Below, in pieces: positions 1 to 7,534 of a stretch of 64,000 nt of DNA. Made by a program: the position numbers and the translations under genes. Below the pieces are notes generated by a model. The model had not been told where the DNA came from. It searched no databases and saw nothing but the letters and a program-made list of their open reading frames with translations. Source of the stretch: Streptomyces sp. Z26. GTDB taxonomy: Bacteria > Actinomycetota > Actinomycetes > Streptomycetales > Streptomycetaceae. Location of the stretch: contig NZ_RCHV01000002.1 in assembly GCF_003665095.1 (NCBI RefSeq), forward strand, positions 5,832,501-5,896,500, read 5' to 3'. The number at the start of each line of letters is the position of its first letter. Position 1 is the first letter of the stretch.

Positions 1-588
1 CGGACGCAGGACGCCGCGCTCATCGAGCCGCTGTCCTGCGCGGTACGCGGCTACGACGTGCTCAAGAGCCAGCTCGGCTCGCGGGTCCTCATCTACGGCT
101 CCGGCACCATGGGCCTGATGATGCTGGAGCTGGCGAAGCTGACCGGCGCCGCCTCCGTCGACGTGCTGGACCTCAACGCCGAGCGGCTGGCCACGGCCAG
201 CAAGCTGGGTTGCTCCGGTACGGCGGCGAACGCGGACGAGTTCGACCGGCCGCGCGGCTGGGACCTCGTGGTGGACTGCACCGGCAACGGCGCGGCGATC
301 CAGGACGGTCTGGGGCGCGTCGCCAAGGCGGGTACGTTCCTCCAGTTCGGCGTCTCGGACTACGCGACGCGGGCCACCATCGAGCCGTACAAGATCTACA
401 ACCAGGAGATCACCATCACCGGCTCGATGGCCGTCCTGCACAGCTACGAGCGCGCCGCGGACCTGTTCGCGGCCGGCGTGCTGGACCCGGACGTGTTCAT
501 CAGCGACCGGCTGCCGCTGTCCGACTACCCGCAGGCGCTGAACGCGTTCGCGGCGGGTGTCGGCCGGAAGATCGTGGTGGTGCCGTAA
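1..588 (+). CDS. Zinc-type alcohol/threonine dehydrogenase family protein, C-terminal part (5' end cut off by window)
   Basis: The reading frame is open from base 1, so the gene begins before the window; 195 codons are visible. The segment begins with the turn into the nucleotide-binding half (AALIEPLSCAVRGYD), followed by a Rossmann dinucleotide motif GSGTMG, an acidic beta-2 end (DVLDLNAER) and the typical C-terminal strand ending GRKIVVVP. This is the medium-chain dehydrogenase/reductase fold of the sorbitol/threonine dehydrogenase branch, which oxidises a secondary alcohol of a polyol or amino acid with NAD(P). The catalytic zinc ligands would lie in the missing N-terminal half, so zinc dependence and substrate cannot be judged. 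It is followed by a hairpin shared with the convergent gene. Confidence 0.85.
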   Translation, partial: RTQDAALIEPLSCAVRGYDVLKSQLGSRVLIYGSGTMGLMMLELAKLTGAASVDVLDLNAERLATASKLGCSGTAANADEFDRPRGWDLVVDCTGNGAAIQDGLGRVAKAGTFLQFGVSDYATRATIEPYKIYNQEITITGSMAVLHSYERAADLFAAGVLDPDVFISDRLPLSDYPQALNAFAAGVGRKIVVVP

Positions 589-644
589 CGGCGCCGTCGC
601 GGTGACGCGGTGACCCGCTCCAGGGCGGGCGCCGCACGGTGGCG

Positions 645-681
645 GGGCCGCCGTGCCGGGAAGGGGACGGCACGGCGGCCC
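645..681. terminator. Bidirectional hairpin terminator between convergent genes
   Basis: A perfect 13-bp inverted repeat (arms 645-657 and 669-681, left arm GGGCCGCCGTGCC) encloses an 11-nt loop. It lies between the end of the alcohol dehydrogenase (+) and the end of the crotonase gene (-). There is no T-tract, which is usual for GC-rich actinomycete terminators. Confidence 0.75.
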
Positions 682-718
682 TTCTGCGTGCCGCGACGGA
701 GGTACGGGGGTCGGCGGG

Positions 719-1525
719 CTACGGGTCCGGCGGCCCCTCCGCCGTCTCCGCCGCTTCCGGCGGCTCCCACGCGGGGGCGCCGTGCCGCCCCTCGCCCGCC
801 GCGAACCGGGCGGCACCCTCCAGGCCGCGCGCCAACACGCGTTCCCCGTGGGCGAGTTCGACGGCGAGGGCGTCCGCCTCCGGCAGCCCCTCCTGGTCGA
901 GCAGCGACGCGCGGTCGCCGCGCAGGCAGTCCTGCGGCAACCGGGCCAGTTCGGCGGCGAGTTCCTCGGCGGCCGTACGCGCCCGCCCGTCCGGCACCAG
1001 GCGGTTGGCCAGCCCTATCGCGTACGCCTCGGACGCGGGCACCGGCCGTCCGGTGAGGATCATGTCCATGGCGCGGGACGCCCCGATCAGCCGGGGGAGC
1101 CGTACGGTGCCACCGTCCACCAGCGGCACGCCCCAGCGGCGGCAGAACACACCGAACACGGCGCTCTCCTCGGCCACCCGCAGGTCGCACCAGAGCGCCA
1201 ACTCCAGCCCGCCCGCGACCGCGTGGCCGCTCACCGCCGCGACGACCGGCTTGCCCAGCCGCAGCCGGGTCGGGCCCATGGGCCCGTCGCCGTCCGCCGC
1301 CACCCGGTTCCCGCGCGGGGTGCCCGCCGCCTTGAGGTCGGCGCCCGCGCAGAACGTGCCGCCCTCGCCCCAGAGCACGGCGACCCGCGTGGTGGCGTCC
1401 GCGTCGAAGGCGCGGAACGCGTCCGCGAGCGCGGCGGCGGTCGCGCCGTCCACGGCGTTGCGGGCGCCGGGACGGGCGAGGACGACGGTGTGGACGGGCC
1501 CGTTCCGCTCGACCCGCACGGTCAT
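719..1525 (-). CDS. Enoyl-CoA hydratase/isomerase (crotonase) family protein
   Basis: The 268-aa product has the crotonase fold: the CoA-pocket strand GTFCAGADLKA (about 56-66), the oxyanion-hole segment SGHAVAGGLELAL and the turn LPRLIGASRAMDMILTG. Aligning by eye to mitochondrial enoyl-CoA hydratase, the first catalytic Glu is present (E108 in GGLELA), but the second, in the FGxPE segment, is replaced by Cys (C128 in FGVFC). It may therefore not be a true hydratase; isomerase, hydrolase or another CoA reaction is possible. The ATG start overlaps the stop of the upstream acyl-CoA dehydrogenase by ATGA, so the two genes are translationally coupled. The context suggests fatty or aromatic acyl-CoA breakdown in the cytoplasm. 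Confidence 0.85.
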   Translation of the reverse strand: MTVRVERNGPVHTVVLARPGARNAVDGATAAALADAFRAFDADATTRVAVLWGEGGTFCAGADLKAAGTPRGNRVAADGDGPMGPTRLRLGKPVVAAVSGHAVAGGLELALWCDLRVAEESAVFGVFCRRWGVPLVDGGTVRLPRLIGASRAMDMILTGRPVPASEAYAIGLANRLVPDGRARTAAEELAAELARLPQDCLRGDRASLLDQEGLPEADALAVELAHGERVLARGLEGAARFAAGEGRHGAPAWEPPEAAETAEGPPDP

Positions 1526-3297
1526 ACGGCCGCCCGTACGCGCCCGCCGCCCGCACCCGTCGGCGCTTCGGCCGCTCCCTCCGTACGCGCCCGGCGCAGC
1601 ACCGCGCCGAAGTCCGTGCCCGAGGGCAGCGTCCCGAACGTCCGCCCCCAGTCGCCGCCCAGCCTGGAGGCGCAGAACGCGTCCGCGACCGCATCCGCGC
1701 CGTGCCGTACGAGGAGCGCGCCCTGGAGCACCAGCGTCATGCGCTCCGCCAGCCCCCGCGCCCCGAGTTGGGCGTCCTCCGGTCCGGCCGCGGCGAGCCC
1801 GGCCAGCTCCGTGCGGAGCGCGGCCACCGCCGCGTCCAGCCGCCGGTCGGCTCCGGCGGCGAGGTCCACCTCCGCCAAGTACGCGTCCAGGGCGCCGGGT
1901 TCGCGGGTGAGGGCGCGCAGCACGTCGAGCGCGGCGACGTTCCCCGAGCCCTCCCAGAGGGAGAGCAGCGGCGCCTCGCGGTAGAGCCGGGGCATGCCGG
2001 ACTCCTCGACGTAGCCGTTGCCGCCGAGGCACTCCAGGGCCTCCGCCGCGTGCGCGCTGCCGCGCTTGCACACCCAGAACTTGGCCGCCGCCAGGCCCAG
2101 TCGGCGCAGCGCCGCCTCGCCCGCGTCCCCGGCCCGCGCCCGGTCCAGCGCGGCGGCGAGCCGCAGCCCGAGGACGGTCGCGGCCTCCGACTCCAAGGCG
2201 AGGTCCGCCAACACGTTCCGCATCAGGGGCTGTTCGGCCAGCGTCGCGCCGAACGCCCGCCGGTGCGCGGTGTGGTGGAGCGCCTGCCGCAGTCCGACGC
2301 GCATGCCCGCCGCGGAGCCGAGAACGCAGTCGAGCCGGGTGACGTTGACCATCTCGACGATGGTGCGGACACCGCGCCCGGGTGGGCCGACGCGCCAGGC
2401 GAGGGCGTCCTCGTACTCGATCTCGGCGGAGGCGTTCGAGCGGTTGCCCAGCTTGTCCTTGAGGCGCTGGAGCCGCAGCCCGTTGCGGGTGCCGTCGGGC
2501 AGCACGCGGGGGAGGAGGAAGCAGGTCGGGCCCTCCTCCGTACGGGCCAGGGTGAGGAAGACGTCGCTCATCGGGGCCGAGGTGAACCACTTGTGCCCGG
2601 TGATCCGGTACGGTTCCGCGCCGCCGCCCCCGCTGCCGTACGGGCCGCCGCCGTCCGCCGGGGACGGCACCGCGCGCGTGGTGTTGGCGCGCACGTCCGA
2701 ACCGCCCTGCTTCTCCGTCATCGACATCCCGGCGACGAGCCCGGCCTTGCCCAGTGGCGGGCGGAGCCCGAAGTCGTAGGCGCGGGCGGCGAGAAGCGGT
2801 TCGTACGCCGCGGCGAGGCCCGGTTCCGCGCGGAGCGCGGGCACCGCCGCGTACGTCATGGAGACGGGGCAGCTGTGCCCGGCCTCCGCCTGCGTCCACA
2901 CGTAGAACTTCGCCGCGCGCAGCAGGTGCGCGTCCCCGCGCGGCTCCGCCCAGGGCGCGGCGTGCAGCCCGTGCTCGACCGCCGTGGCCATCAGCCGGTG
3001 CCACGCGGGGTCGAACTCCACCTCGTCGACGCGGTGCCCGTACCGGTCGTGCGTGTGCAGCCGCGGCGGCCGCTCCTCCACGCTCCGGGCCAGCTCCTGC
3101 ACCTCCCGCGAACCGGCGAGCGCGCCGAGCCGCAGCACCTCGGCGGCGGCCTCCGCGCGCGGGTCCGGGCCGTCGGCGGCGGCCTCGCGCCGGTCCGCGC
3201 CGAACCGCCGGAGGGCCTCCAGCAGCGCCGGTTCGTCGGCCGTGCTGAAGTCGGTCAGCGGCGGCGCCTGGTTGAAGACCTCGTGGGTGGTGGGCAT
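1522..3297 (-). CDS. Acyl-CoA dehydrogenase family protein (AidB / isovaleryl-CoA dehydrogenase-like)
   Basis: The 591-aa product is a flavin acyl-CoA dehydrogenase of the long AidB type. Visible marks are the N-terminal extension (residues about 1-150), the FAD/substrate stretch MSMTEKQGGSDVRANTT, the YRITGHKWFTSAPMSD region, the C-terminal ECLGGNGYVEE signature and LYREAPLLSLWEGSGN. In E. coli, AidB is a flavoprotein linked to alkylation damage; other relatives oxidise branched acyl-CoAs. Start chosen: MPTTHEVFNQ at 3297; a longer open frame to 3465 runs through the divergent PaaX gene and is ignored. It forms a two-gene operon with the crotonase gene and is divergent from the PaaX-type regulator 63 bp away, which probably controls it. 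Confidence 0.88.
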   Translation of the reverse strand: MPTTHEVFNQAPPLTDFSTADEPALLEALRRFGADRREAAADGPDPRAEAAAEVLRLGALAGSREVQELARSVEERPPRLHTHDRYGHRVDEVEFDPAWHRLMATAVEHGLHAAPWAEPRGDAHLLRAAKFYVWTQAEAGHSCPVSMTYAAVPALRAEPGLAAAYEPLLAARAYDFGLRPPLGKAGLVAGMSMTEKQGGSDVRANTTRAVPSPADGGGPYGSGGGGAEPYRITGHKWFTSAPMSDVFLTLARTEEGPTCFLLPRVLPDGTRNGLRLQRLKDKLGNRSNASAEIEYEDALAWRVGPPGRGVRTIVEMVNVTRLDCVLGSAAGMRVGLRQALHHTAHRRAFGATLAEQPLMRNVLADLALESEAATVLGLRLAAALDRARAGDAGEAALRRLGLAAAKFWVCKRGSAHAAEALECLGGNGYVEESGMPRLYREAPLLSLWEGSGNVAALDVLRALTREPGALDAYLAEVDLAAGADRRLDAAVAALRTELAGLAAAGPEDAQLGARGLAERMTLVLQGALLVRHGADAVADAFCASRLGGDWGRTFGTLPSGTDFGAVLRRARTEGAAEAPTGAGGGRVRAAV

Positions 3298-3305
3298 GGC
3301 GCCGA

Positions 3306-3343
3306 CGTTACGCCTCTTCGATGCGCGCGGTGAAGACGTAACG
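3306..3343. promoter_or_regulatory. Inverted repeat in the paaX/acyl-CoA dehydrogenase divergent promoter
   Basis: Perfect 7-bp arms CGTTACG (3306-3312) and CGTAACG (3337-3343) lie with centres 31 bp apart, about three helical turns, inside the 63-bp gap between the two divergent starts. This is a good candidate operator for the PaaX-type protein; the arm sequence does not match any operator I know. Confidence 0.45.
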
Positions 3344-3360
3344 AGTAGAATTCCGGACAG

Positions 3361-4212
3361 ATGAACGAGTACGCGAGCGAGGACGCCGCGGCCGCCCGCG
3401 GGACCCTCGCGCTCCGGCCGCTCACCGCCCGTTCCATCGTCCTGAGCACCCTGCTCGGGCACCATCCGCCGCGCCTGCCCGTACGGGCGCTGGTCCGCGT
3501 CGGGGAGCTGTTCGACGTGGCCGAGGGCACCGTGCGGGTGGCGCTCTCCCGCATGGTCGCCGCCGGTGACCTGGAGCAGCGCGACGGCGCCTACGGCCTC
3601 ACCGCGCGCCTGCTGGCCCGGCAGACCCGGCAGGACGACAGCCGTTCGCCGCGCCTGCGCGGCTGGGACGGGCGGTGGGAGATCGCCCTCGTCACCGCCG
3701 AGCGGCGGTCACCGGCCGAGCGCGCGGCCCTGCGGCAGACGATGACCGGGCTCCGGCTGGCCGAGCTGCGCGAGGGCAGCTGGCTGCGGCCCGCCAACCT
3801 GGAGCGCCCGCACCCGCCGCTGGTACGCGCCCAGTGCTCGCTGTTCACGGGCACGCCGGAGGAGGACCCGGCGGAGCTGGTCGCCGCCCTGTGGGACCTG
3901 GACGGCTGGGCCTCGCACGCCCGCGCGCTGACGGCGGCGCTGGACGGCGCGGCGGACCTCGCGGAGCGGTTCACGATCGCGGCGGCCGTCGTACGCCATC
4001 TGCTCGCCGACCCCGTGCTCCCCGAACGGCTGCTGCCCCCGGACTGGCCGGGCGCCCGGCTGCGCGACCGCTACGGCGCGTTCGAGGGCGAACTGGCCGA
4101 GGCGCTGCGGCGGTTCGTGGCCCCGGTGGGCGGTGCCCGGCCCGCGGGGGCGGCGCGGGCGCCGGGGGAGCCGTACGGCATGCGGGGGACGGTCGGCCGC
4201 CGACGGGAATGA
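3361..4212 (+). CDS. PaaX family transcriptional regulator
   Basis: The 283-aa protein has an N-terminal winged helix typical of PaaX (SIVLSTLLGHHPPRLPVRALVRVGEL, then VAEGTVRVALSRMVAAGDLEQRDGAYGLT, about residues 24-80), followed by the central Cas2-like segment (RGWDGRWEIALV) and a C-terminal helical part. PaaX proteins repress phenylacetate-type degradation genes and are released by an acyl-CoA such as phenylacetyl-CoA. Here the divergent target is an acyl-CoA dehydrogenase/crotonase operon rather than a paa operon, so an acyl-CoA ligand is plausible. The C-terminal about 30 residues are low-complexity Gly/Ala/Arg. Confidence 0.85.
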   Translation: MNEYASEDAAAARGTLALRPLTARSIVLSTLLGHHPPRLPVRALVRVGELFDVAEGTVRVALSRMVAAGDLEQRDGAYGLTARLLARQTRQDDSRSPRLRGWDGRWEIALVTAERRSPAERAALRQTMTGLRLAELREGSWLRPANLERPHPPLVRAQCSLFTGTPEEDPAELVAALWDLDGWASHARALTAALDGAADLAERFTIAAAVVRHLLADPVLPERLLPPDWPGARLRDRYGAFEGELAEALRRFVAPVGGARPAGAARAPGEPYGMRGTVGRRRE

Positions 4213-4240
4213 TCACGCGCGGCGGCCCGTTGCCGCCCGT

Positions 4241-5164
4241 ATGAAAGCAATCGTGACAGAAGGCTACGAAGGCCCCGACGGCCTCCGGCTCACCGACCGC
4301 CCCGACCCCAAGGTGGCCCCCGACCAGGTCCTCGTCCGGGTGCGGGCGGCGGGCGTGAACCCCGTCGACTGGAAGATCGCGGACGGCGCGCTCGACGCCC
4401 TCTTCGACACGCACTTCCCGCTCGTACCCGGCTGGGACGTGGCGGGCGTCGTCGCCGAAGTGGGCCTGGACGCCACGGAGTTCGCCGTGGGCGACGAGGT
4501 GATCGGCTATGTGCGCCGGGACGACGTGCAGCACGGCACTTACGCCGAACTGGTCGCCGCGCCCGTACGGACCCTCGCCCGCAAGCCGTCCGCGCTCGAC
4601 TGGCGGCAGGCCGCCGGGCTGCCGCTCGCCGGGCTCACCGCGTACCAGGCGCTGGACCGCGTCGGCGTGGGCGACGGCGACACCGTGCTGGTGCACGCGG
4701 CGGCGGGCGGGGTCGGTTCGCTGGCCGTGCAGATCGCCGTCGCGCGCGGCGCGCGGGTCGTGGGGACGGCCAGCGAGCGCAACCACGACTTCCTGCGCTC
4801 CCTCGGCGCCGAACCCGTCGTGTACGGCGACGGCCTCGCGGACCGCGTACGGGCCCTGGCGCCCGACGGGATCGACGCCGCGCTGGACTTCGTCGGCGGC
4901 GACGCGGTCGCGGTGTCGCAGGGGCTCCTGCGGCGGCCGGAACGCGTCGCGTCCGTCGTGGGCCCCGACGTGAAGGCCCTCGGCGGCCACCTGGTGTGGG
5001 TACGGCCCGACCCGGCGGACCTCGCGGCGCTCGCGGACCTGGCCGACGCGGGGAAGCTGACCGTGCACGTCGACCGCGCGCTGCCGCTCGCGGAGGCGGC
5101 CGACGCGTGGCGGCTGAGCAGGGAGGGCCGCACCCGGGGCAAGATCGTCCTCGACGTGGGCTGA
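4241..5164 (+). CDS. NADP-dependent quinone/zeta-crystallin-type oxidoreductase
   Basis: The 307-aa product begins MKAIVTEGYEG and carries the zinc-free quinone oxidoreductase pattern: VRVRAAGVNPVDWKI, PLVPGWDVAGVV, the coenzyme motif HAAAGGVGSLAVQIA (about residues 150-165) and the C-terminal GRTRGKIVLDV. It reduces quinones or activated alkenes with NADPH in the cytoplasm; the substrate is unknown. It starts 28 bp after the paaX gene on the same strand and may be cotranscribed with it. No clear Shine-Dalgarno was seen directly before the ATG. Confidence 0.85.
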   Translation: MKAIVTEGYEGPDGLRLTDRPDPKVAPDQVLVRVRAAGVNPVDWKIADGALDALFDTHFPLVPGWDVAGVVAEVGLDATEFAVGDEVIGYVRRDDVQHGTYAELVAAPVRTLARKPSALDWRQAAGLPLAGLTAYQALDRVGVGDGDTVLVHAAAGGVGSLAVQIAVARGARVVGTASERNHDFLRSLGAEPVVYGDGLADRVRALAPDGIDAALDFVGGDAVAVSQGLLRRPERVASVVGPDVKALGGHLVWVRPDPADLAALADLADAGKLTVHVDRALPLAEAADAWRLSREGRTRGKIVLDVG

Positions 5165-5170
5165 ACGGAC

Positions 5171-5221
5171 GTCGAACAGACCCGGGCGTCGAACAGACCC
5201 GGGCGTCGAGCGGACCCCGGC
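5171..5221. repeat. 17-bp tandem repeat, three copies, in a convergent intergenic gap
   Basis: Two perfect copies of GTCGAACAGACCCGGGC (5171-5187, 5188-5204) are followed by a degenerate third (5205-5221). Immediately after comes a short run of three 9-bp units reading TTACGGGCC or similar (about 5225-5252). A hairpin with arms CACGGGCGG (5269-5277) and CCGCCCGTG (5297-5305) overlaps the end of the next gene and could act as terminator. Confidence 0.7.
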
Positions 5222-5292
5222 GGGCCGTACGGGCCTTACGGGCCTTACGGGCCACGGACGGTACGGGTCACGGGCGGTGCGGCCCGCGCGGG

Positions 5293-5649
5293 TCAGCCGC
5301 CCGTGGCCTGCCGGTCCACGTACTCGAAGACCGACCCGTCGGGGTGGCGGGCGATCAGCGTGCGACCGGCGGGGGACGGCTGCGGGCCCGCGATGATCTC
5401 GGCGCCCACCGTCCGCAGGTCGGTCACCGCGTCGTCCACGTCCCGGACCGCGAGCGTGGCGGTGATCTTCCGCAGGATGTCGAGGTGCTCCTGCGGTCCG
5501 CTCATCAGGAAGAAGGGGCCGACCGCCGCCACCGACACCGGCCCGCTCCGGAACCGCGCCGCCTCCGCGTCCGTGAGCTTCTCGTACACCGGAATCGCGG
5601 CGTCCAGATCATCGACGCACACCCGCAGCGAGGTCCCCAGAATCTCCAT
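5293..5649 (-). CDS. VOC (glyoxalase/bleomycin resistance) family protein
   Basis: The 118-aa single-domain protein has the vicinal-oxygen-chelate pattern: MEILGTSLRVCVDDLDAAIPVYEKL at the start, a central turn with LDILRKITATLAVRDVDDAVTDL, and the closing RTLIARHPDGSVFEYVD with the C-terminal Glu typical of the metal site. Function inside the family (dioxygenase, lyase, binding protein) cannot be told. Start chosen at MEILG because VOC domains begin there; an in-frame ATG nine codons upstream (5676) is possible, and neither has a convincing Shine-Dalgarno. Confidence 0.75.
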   Translation of the reverse strand: MEILGTSLRVCVDDLDAAIPVYEKLTDAEAARFRSGPVSVAAVGPFFLMSGPQEHLDILRKITATLAVRDVDDAVTDLRTVGAEIIAGPQPSPAGRTLIARHPDGSVFEYVDRQATGG

Positions 5650-5727
5650 GCTGGCAGGGTAGTTGATGACGCGCACGAGGTCAGCGGCATGGCGTGAACG
5701 CCCGGTGGAGAGGGCGCGGGGTCCGCG

Positions 5728-6693
5728 TCAGGGCCTGCCCGCGGGCGCCCGCAGCCCGTCGCCGCGGTCCTCCCCGGCCCACCCCGCCGCGCCCCGCGCG
5801 CCCGTCGTCGCGGGCGTACCCCCGTACGGCCAGCGCAGCAGCGCGCCCAGACCGCCGGGCGGCAGTCCGGCGGGGGTCCCGGGGGCCACCTCCCCGGGGT
5901 GCACGCAGACGGTGTCGGCGCCCGTCGCCGCGGCCGCGCGCAGCAGCGCGTCGGAGGCGCGGGCGCTGAACGGGTGCGGGCCGCCGAGGTGTTCGGCGTC
6001 CCCGGGGTCGATCGCGAGCTGGTCCGGGCTCTCCCCGACCCACACCTCGCGGTGGACGTCCGCGCCGCCGGGGCGTATCAGGAGCGCGTCGATACGGCCC
6101 TCGCGCGCGGCGTCGACGAGGGAGTGCACGTTGTCGGCGGACCACACGTGCCCGTTGTCCGTGGGCAGCCGCCCGGCCAGGAAGCGGTCCATCAGGGTCG
6201 CGGCGTGCTGCCGTGCCCGTACGCCCCGCGGGTGGTGCGCCAGCAGCTCCAGCAGCGGGCCGGTGCGCGGCAGCGCCTCCCAGTGGGCGCGCGCGGGGGC
6301 GTCCGGGTCGTCGCCGGGCGGCGGCGCGGCCAGTGCCCGTACCAGCACCACCTCGCCGTGCGCGGCGAACAGCGCGAGGCCCGTCGGCGCGGGGGCGCTC
6401 CCCTCCGCGTCGGCGTCCGGGCTCCCGTCGGCGCTGCCCTCCGCGTTCCCGTCCGCGCCGGGAACGGTCTCCCCGGCGGCCGTCGCGGCCACGGCCACGC
6501 CGTCGGCGAGCGCGTGGTGCACCGCGCGGCAGGTGGCCGGATCGGCGCCCTGCCGCAGCAGGCGGGCGCAGACGTCGTCCACGCGCGCGCGGTGGCGGGA
6601 GTGTCCGGGGTCCGGGGCGGCGGGGGCGCCGAGGTAGACCGAGGCCCACGGGCCCGGCCGGTCGAAGAGCGGGCTGAGGAACCCGAGCCGCAT
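5728..6693 (-). CDS. baeRF2-domain / Vms1-like protein (Rv2629 type)
   Basis: The 321-aa product starts MRLGFLSPLFDRPGPWASVYL, which I recognise as the opening of the actinobacterial family assigned to the bacterial archaeo-eukaryotic release factor group (baeRF2; Rv2629 in M. tuberculosis). It alternates beta strands with Ala-rich helices and ends in a release-factor-like fold (EHLGGPHPFSARASDALLRAA, TVCVHPGEV). Members are thought to act on stalled ribosomes or peptidyl-tRNA; the exact job is not established. Start at 6693 has a strong GAGGAGG eight bases upstream, favouring it over the longer open frame. It stands alone, divergent from the DUF402 gene. Confidence 0.7.
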   Translation of the reverse strand: MRLGFLSPLFDRPGPWASVYLGAPAAPDPGHSRHRARVDDVCARLLRQGADPATCRAVHHALADGVAVAATAAGETVPGADGNAEGSADGSPDADAEGSAPAPTGLALFAAHGEVVLVRALAAPPPGDDPDAPARAHWEALPRTGPLLELLAHHPRGVRARQHAATLMDRFLAGRLPTDNGHVWSADNVHSLVDAAREGRIDALLIRPGGADVHREVWVGESPDQLAIDPGDAEHLGGPHPFSARASDALLRAAAATGADTVCVHPGEVAPGTPAGLPPGGLGALLRWPYGGTPATTGARGAAGWAGEDRGDGLRAPAGRP

Positions 6694-6872
6694 CGCTGCC
6701 TCCTCGCTGACGGCATCTCGCCCCGGACGCGTACCCGGTGACGCGTGTCCGACACGGAGGGGCGCGGGGAGGGCGTACGGGGAGCGGCCCACGGGCGCCG
6801 TGCGGGGCGTACGCGAGCGGGCCGTACGAAATACGGGTGCGCCGCCCGCGCCCCGTCACCGAGGCTGGCCCC

Positions 6873-7427
6873 ATGGACGCAGCCGACCCCGCCCGTACCC
6901 CCGACCGCACCGCCCCCACCACCCCCGCCGTGCTCGCCGAGGGCGCCCCCGTCACGGTCACCCTCCGCAAACCCGGGCGGCACGACGTCCGTTACCCCGC
7001 GACGGCCGTACGCGACGACGGGACGCACGCCGTCGTACGCGCCCCGTGGGCGGGCCCGCCCGTGCGGGACCTCGGGTTCACGCGCTTCGAGCGCGGCGAC
7101 GTGTTCACCGAGCACTACTGGCGTGACCGCTGGTACGCGGTGAAGGAGGTGCGCGACGCCGGAGGCGTGCTGAAGGGCTGGTACTGCGACATGACGCGCC
7201 CCGCCCGGGTCACGGACGGGGCGCTGGAGATCACCGATCTGGAACTGGACCTGTGGGTGTCCGCGGACGGTAGGCGGGTGCTGCGGCTGGACGAGGACGA
7301 GTTCCTCGCGAGCGGCCTGCCCGAGGGCGACCCCGAGGCCGCCGTACGGGCCCGCCGCGCGCAGGACGAGCTGGCGGCGCTGGCCCGTACGGACGGCCTC
7401 GCCGTCCTCACCGGCCACGACGGGTGA
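6873..7427 (+). CDS. DUF402 domain-containing protein
   Basis: The 184-aa protein has a Thr/Pro-rich N-terminus followed by a DUF402 beta-barrel: WAGPPVRDLGFTRFERGDVFTEHYWRD, WYAVKEVRD, LKGWYCDMTRPARV and a conserved acidic cluster ITDLELDLWVSADG ... LDEDEF, which supplies the metal and nucleotide site in characterised members such as FomD and nucleoside di-/triphosphatases. A phosphate-ester or nucleotide hydrolase is therefore likely. Start chosen at MDAADP; the upstream open frame lacks a Shine-Dalgarno. Confidence 0.75.
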   Translation: MDAADPARTPDRTAPTTPAVLAEGAPVTVTLRKPGRHDVRYPATAVRDDGTHAVVRAPWAGPPVRDLGFTRFERGDVFTEHYWRDRWYAVKEVRDAGGVLKGWYCDMTRPARVTDGALEITDLELDLWVSADGRRVLRLDEDEFLASGLPEGDPEAAVRARRAQDELAALARTDGLAVLTGHDG

Positions 7428-7456
7428 CGGCCGCCGTTTCGCCCCCGACGCACAGC

Positions 7457-7485
7457 GACCGCCCCCGGCCTCGCCGGGAGCGGTC
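7457..7485. terminator. Hairpin terminator between convergent genes
   Basis: Thirteen-base arms (7457-7469 and 7473-7485) pair with a single mismatch around a 3-nt loop. The hairpin lies 30 bp after the DUF402 stop and 50 bp after the end of the convergent secreted protein gene. Confidence 0.7.
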
Positions 7486-7534
7486 ACCGCGGGTCACCGG
7501 TACGCGGTCGCCCGCGCGCCGGTGACCCCCGTGC

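Noticed and set aside
1702..3333. 543-codon plus-strand open frame opposite the acyl-CoA dehydrogenase
   Set aside because: The product is Arg/Gly/His-rich without a domain, and the minus strand carries a full-length conserved enzyme.
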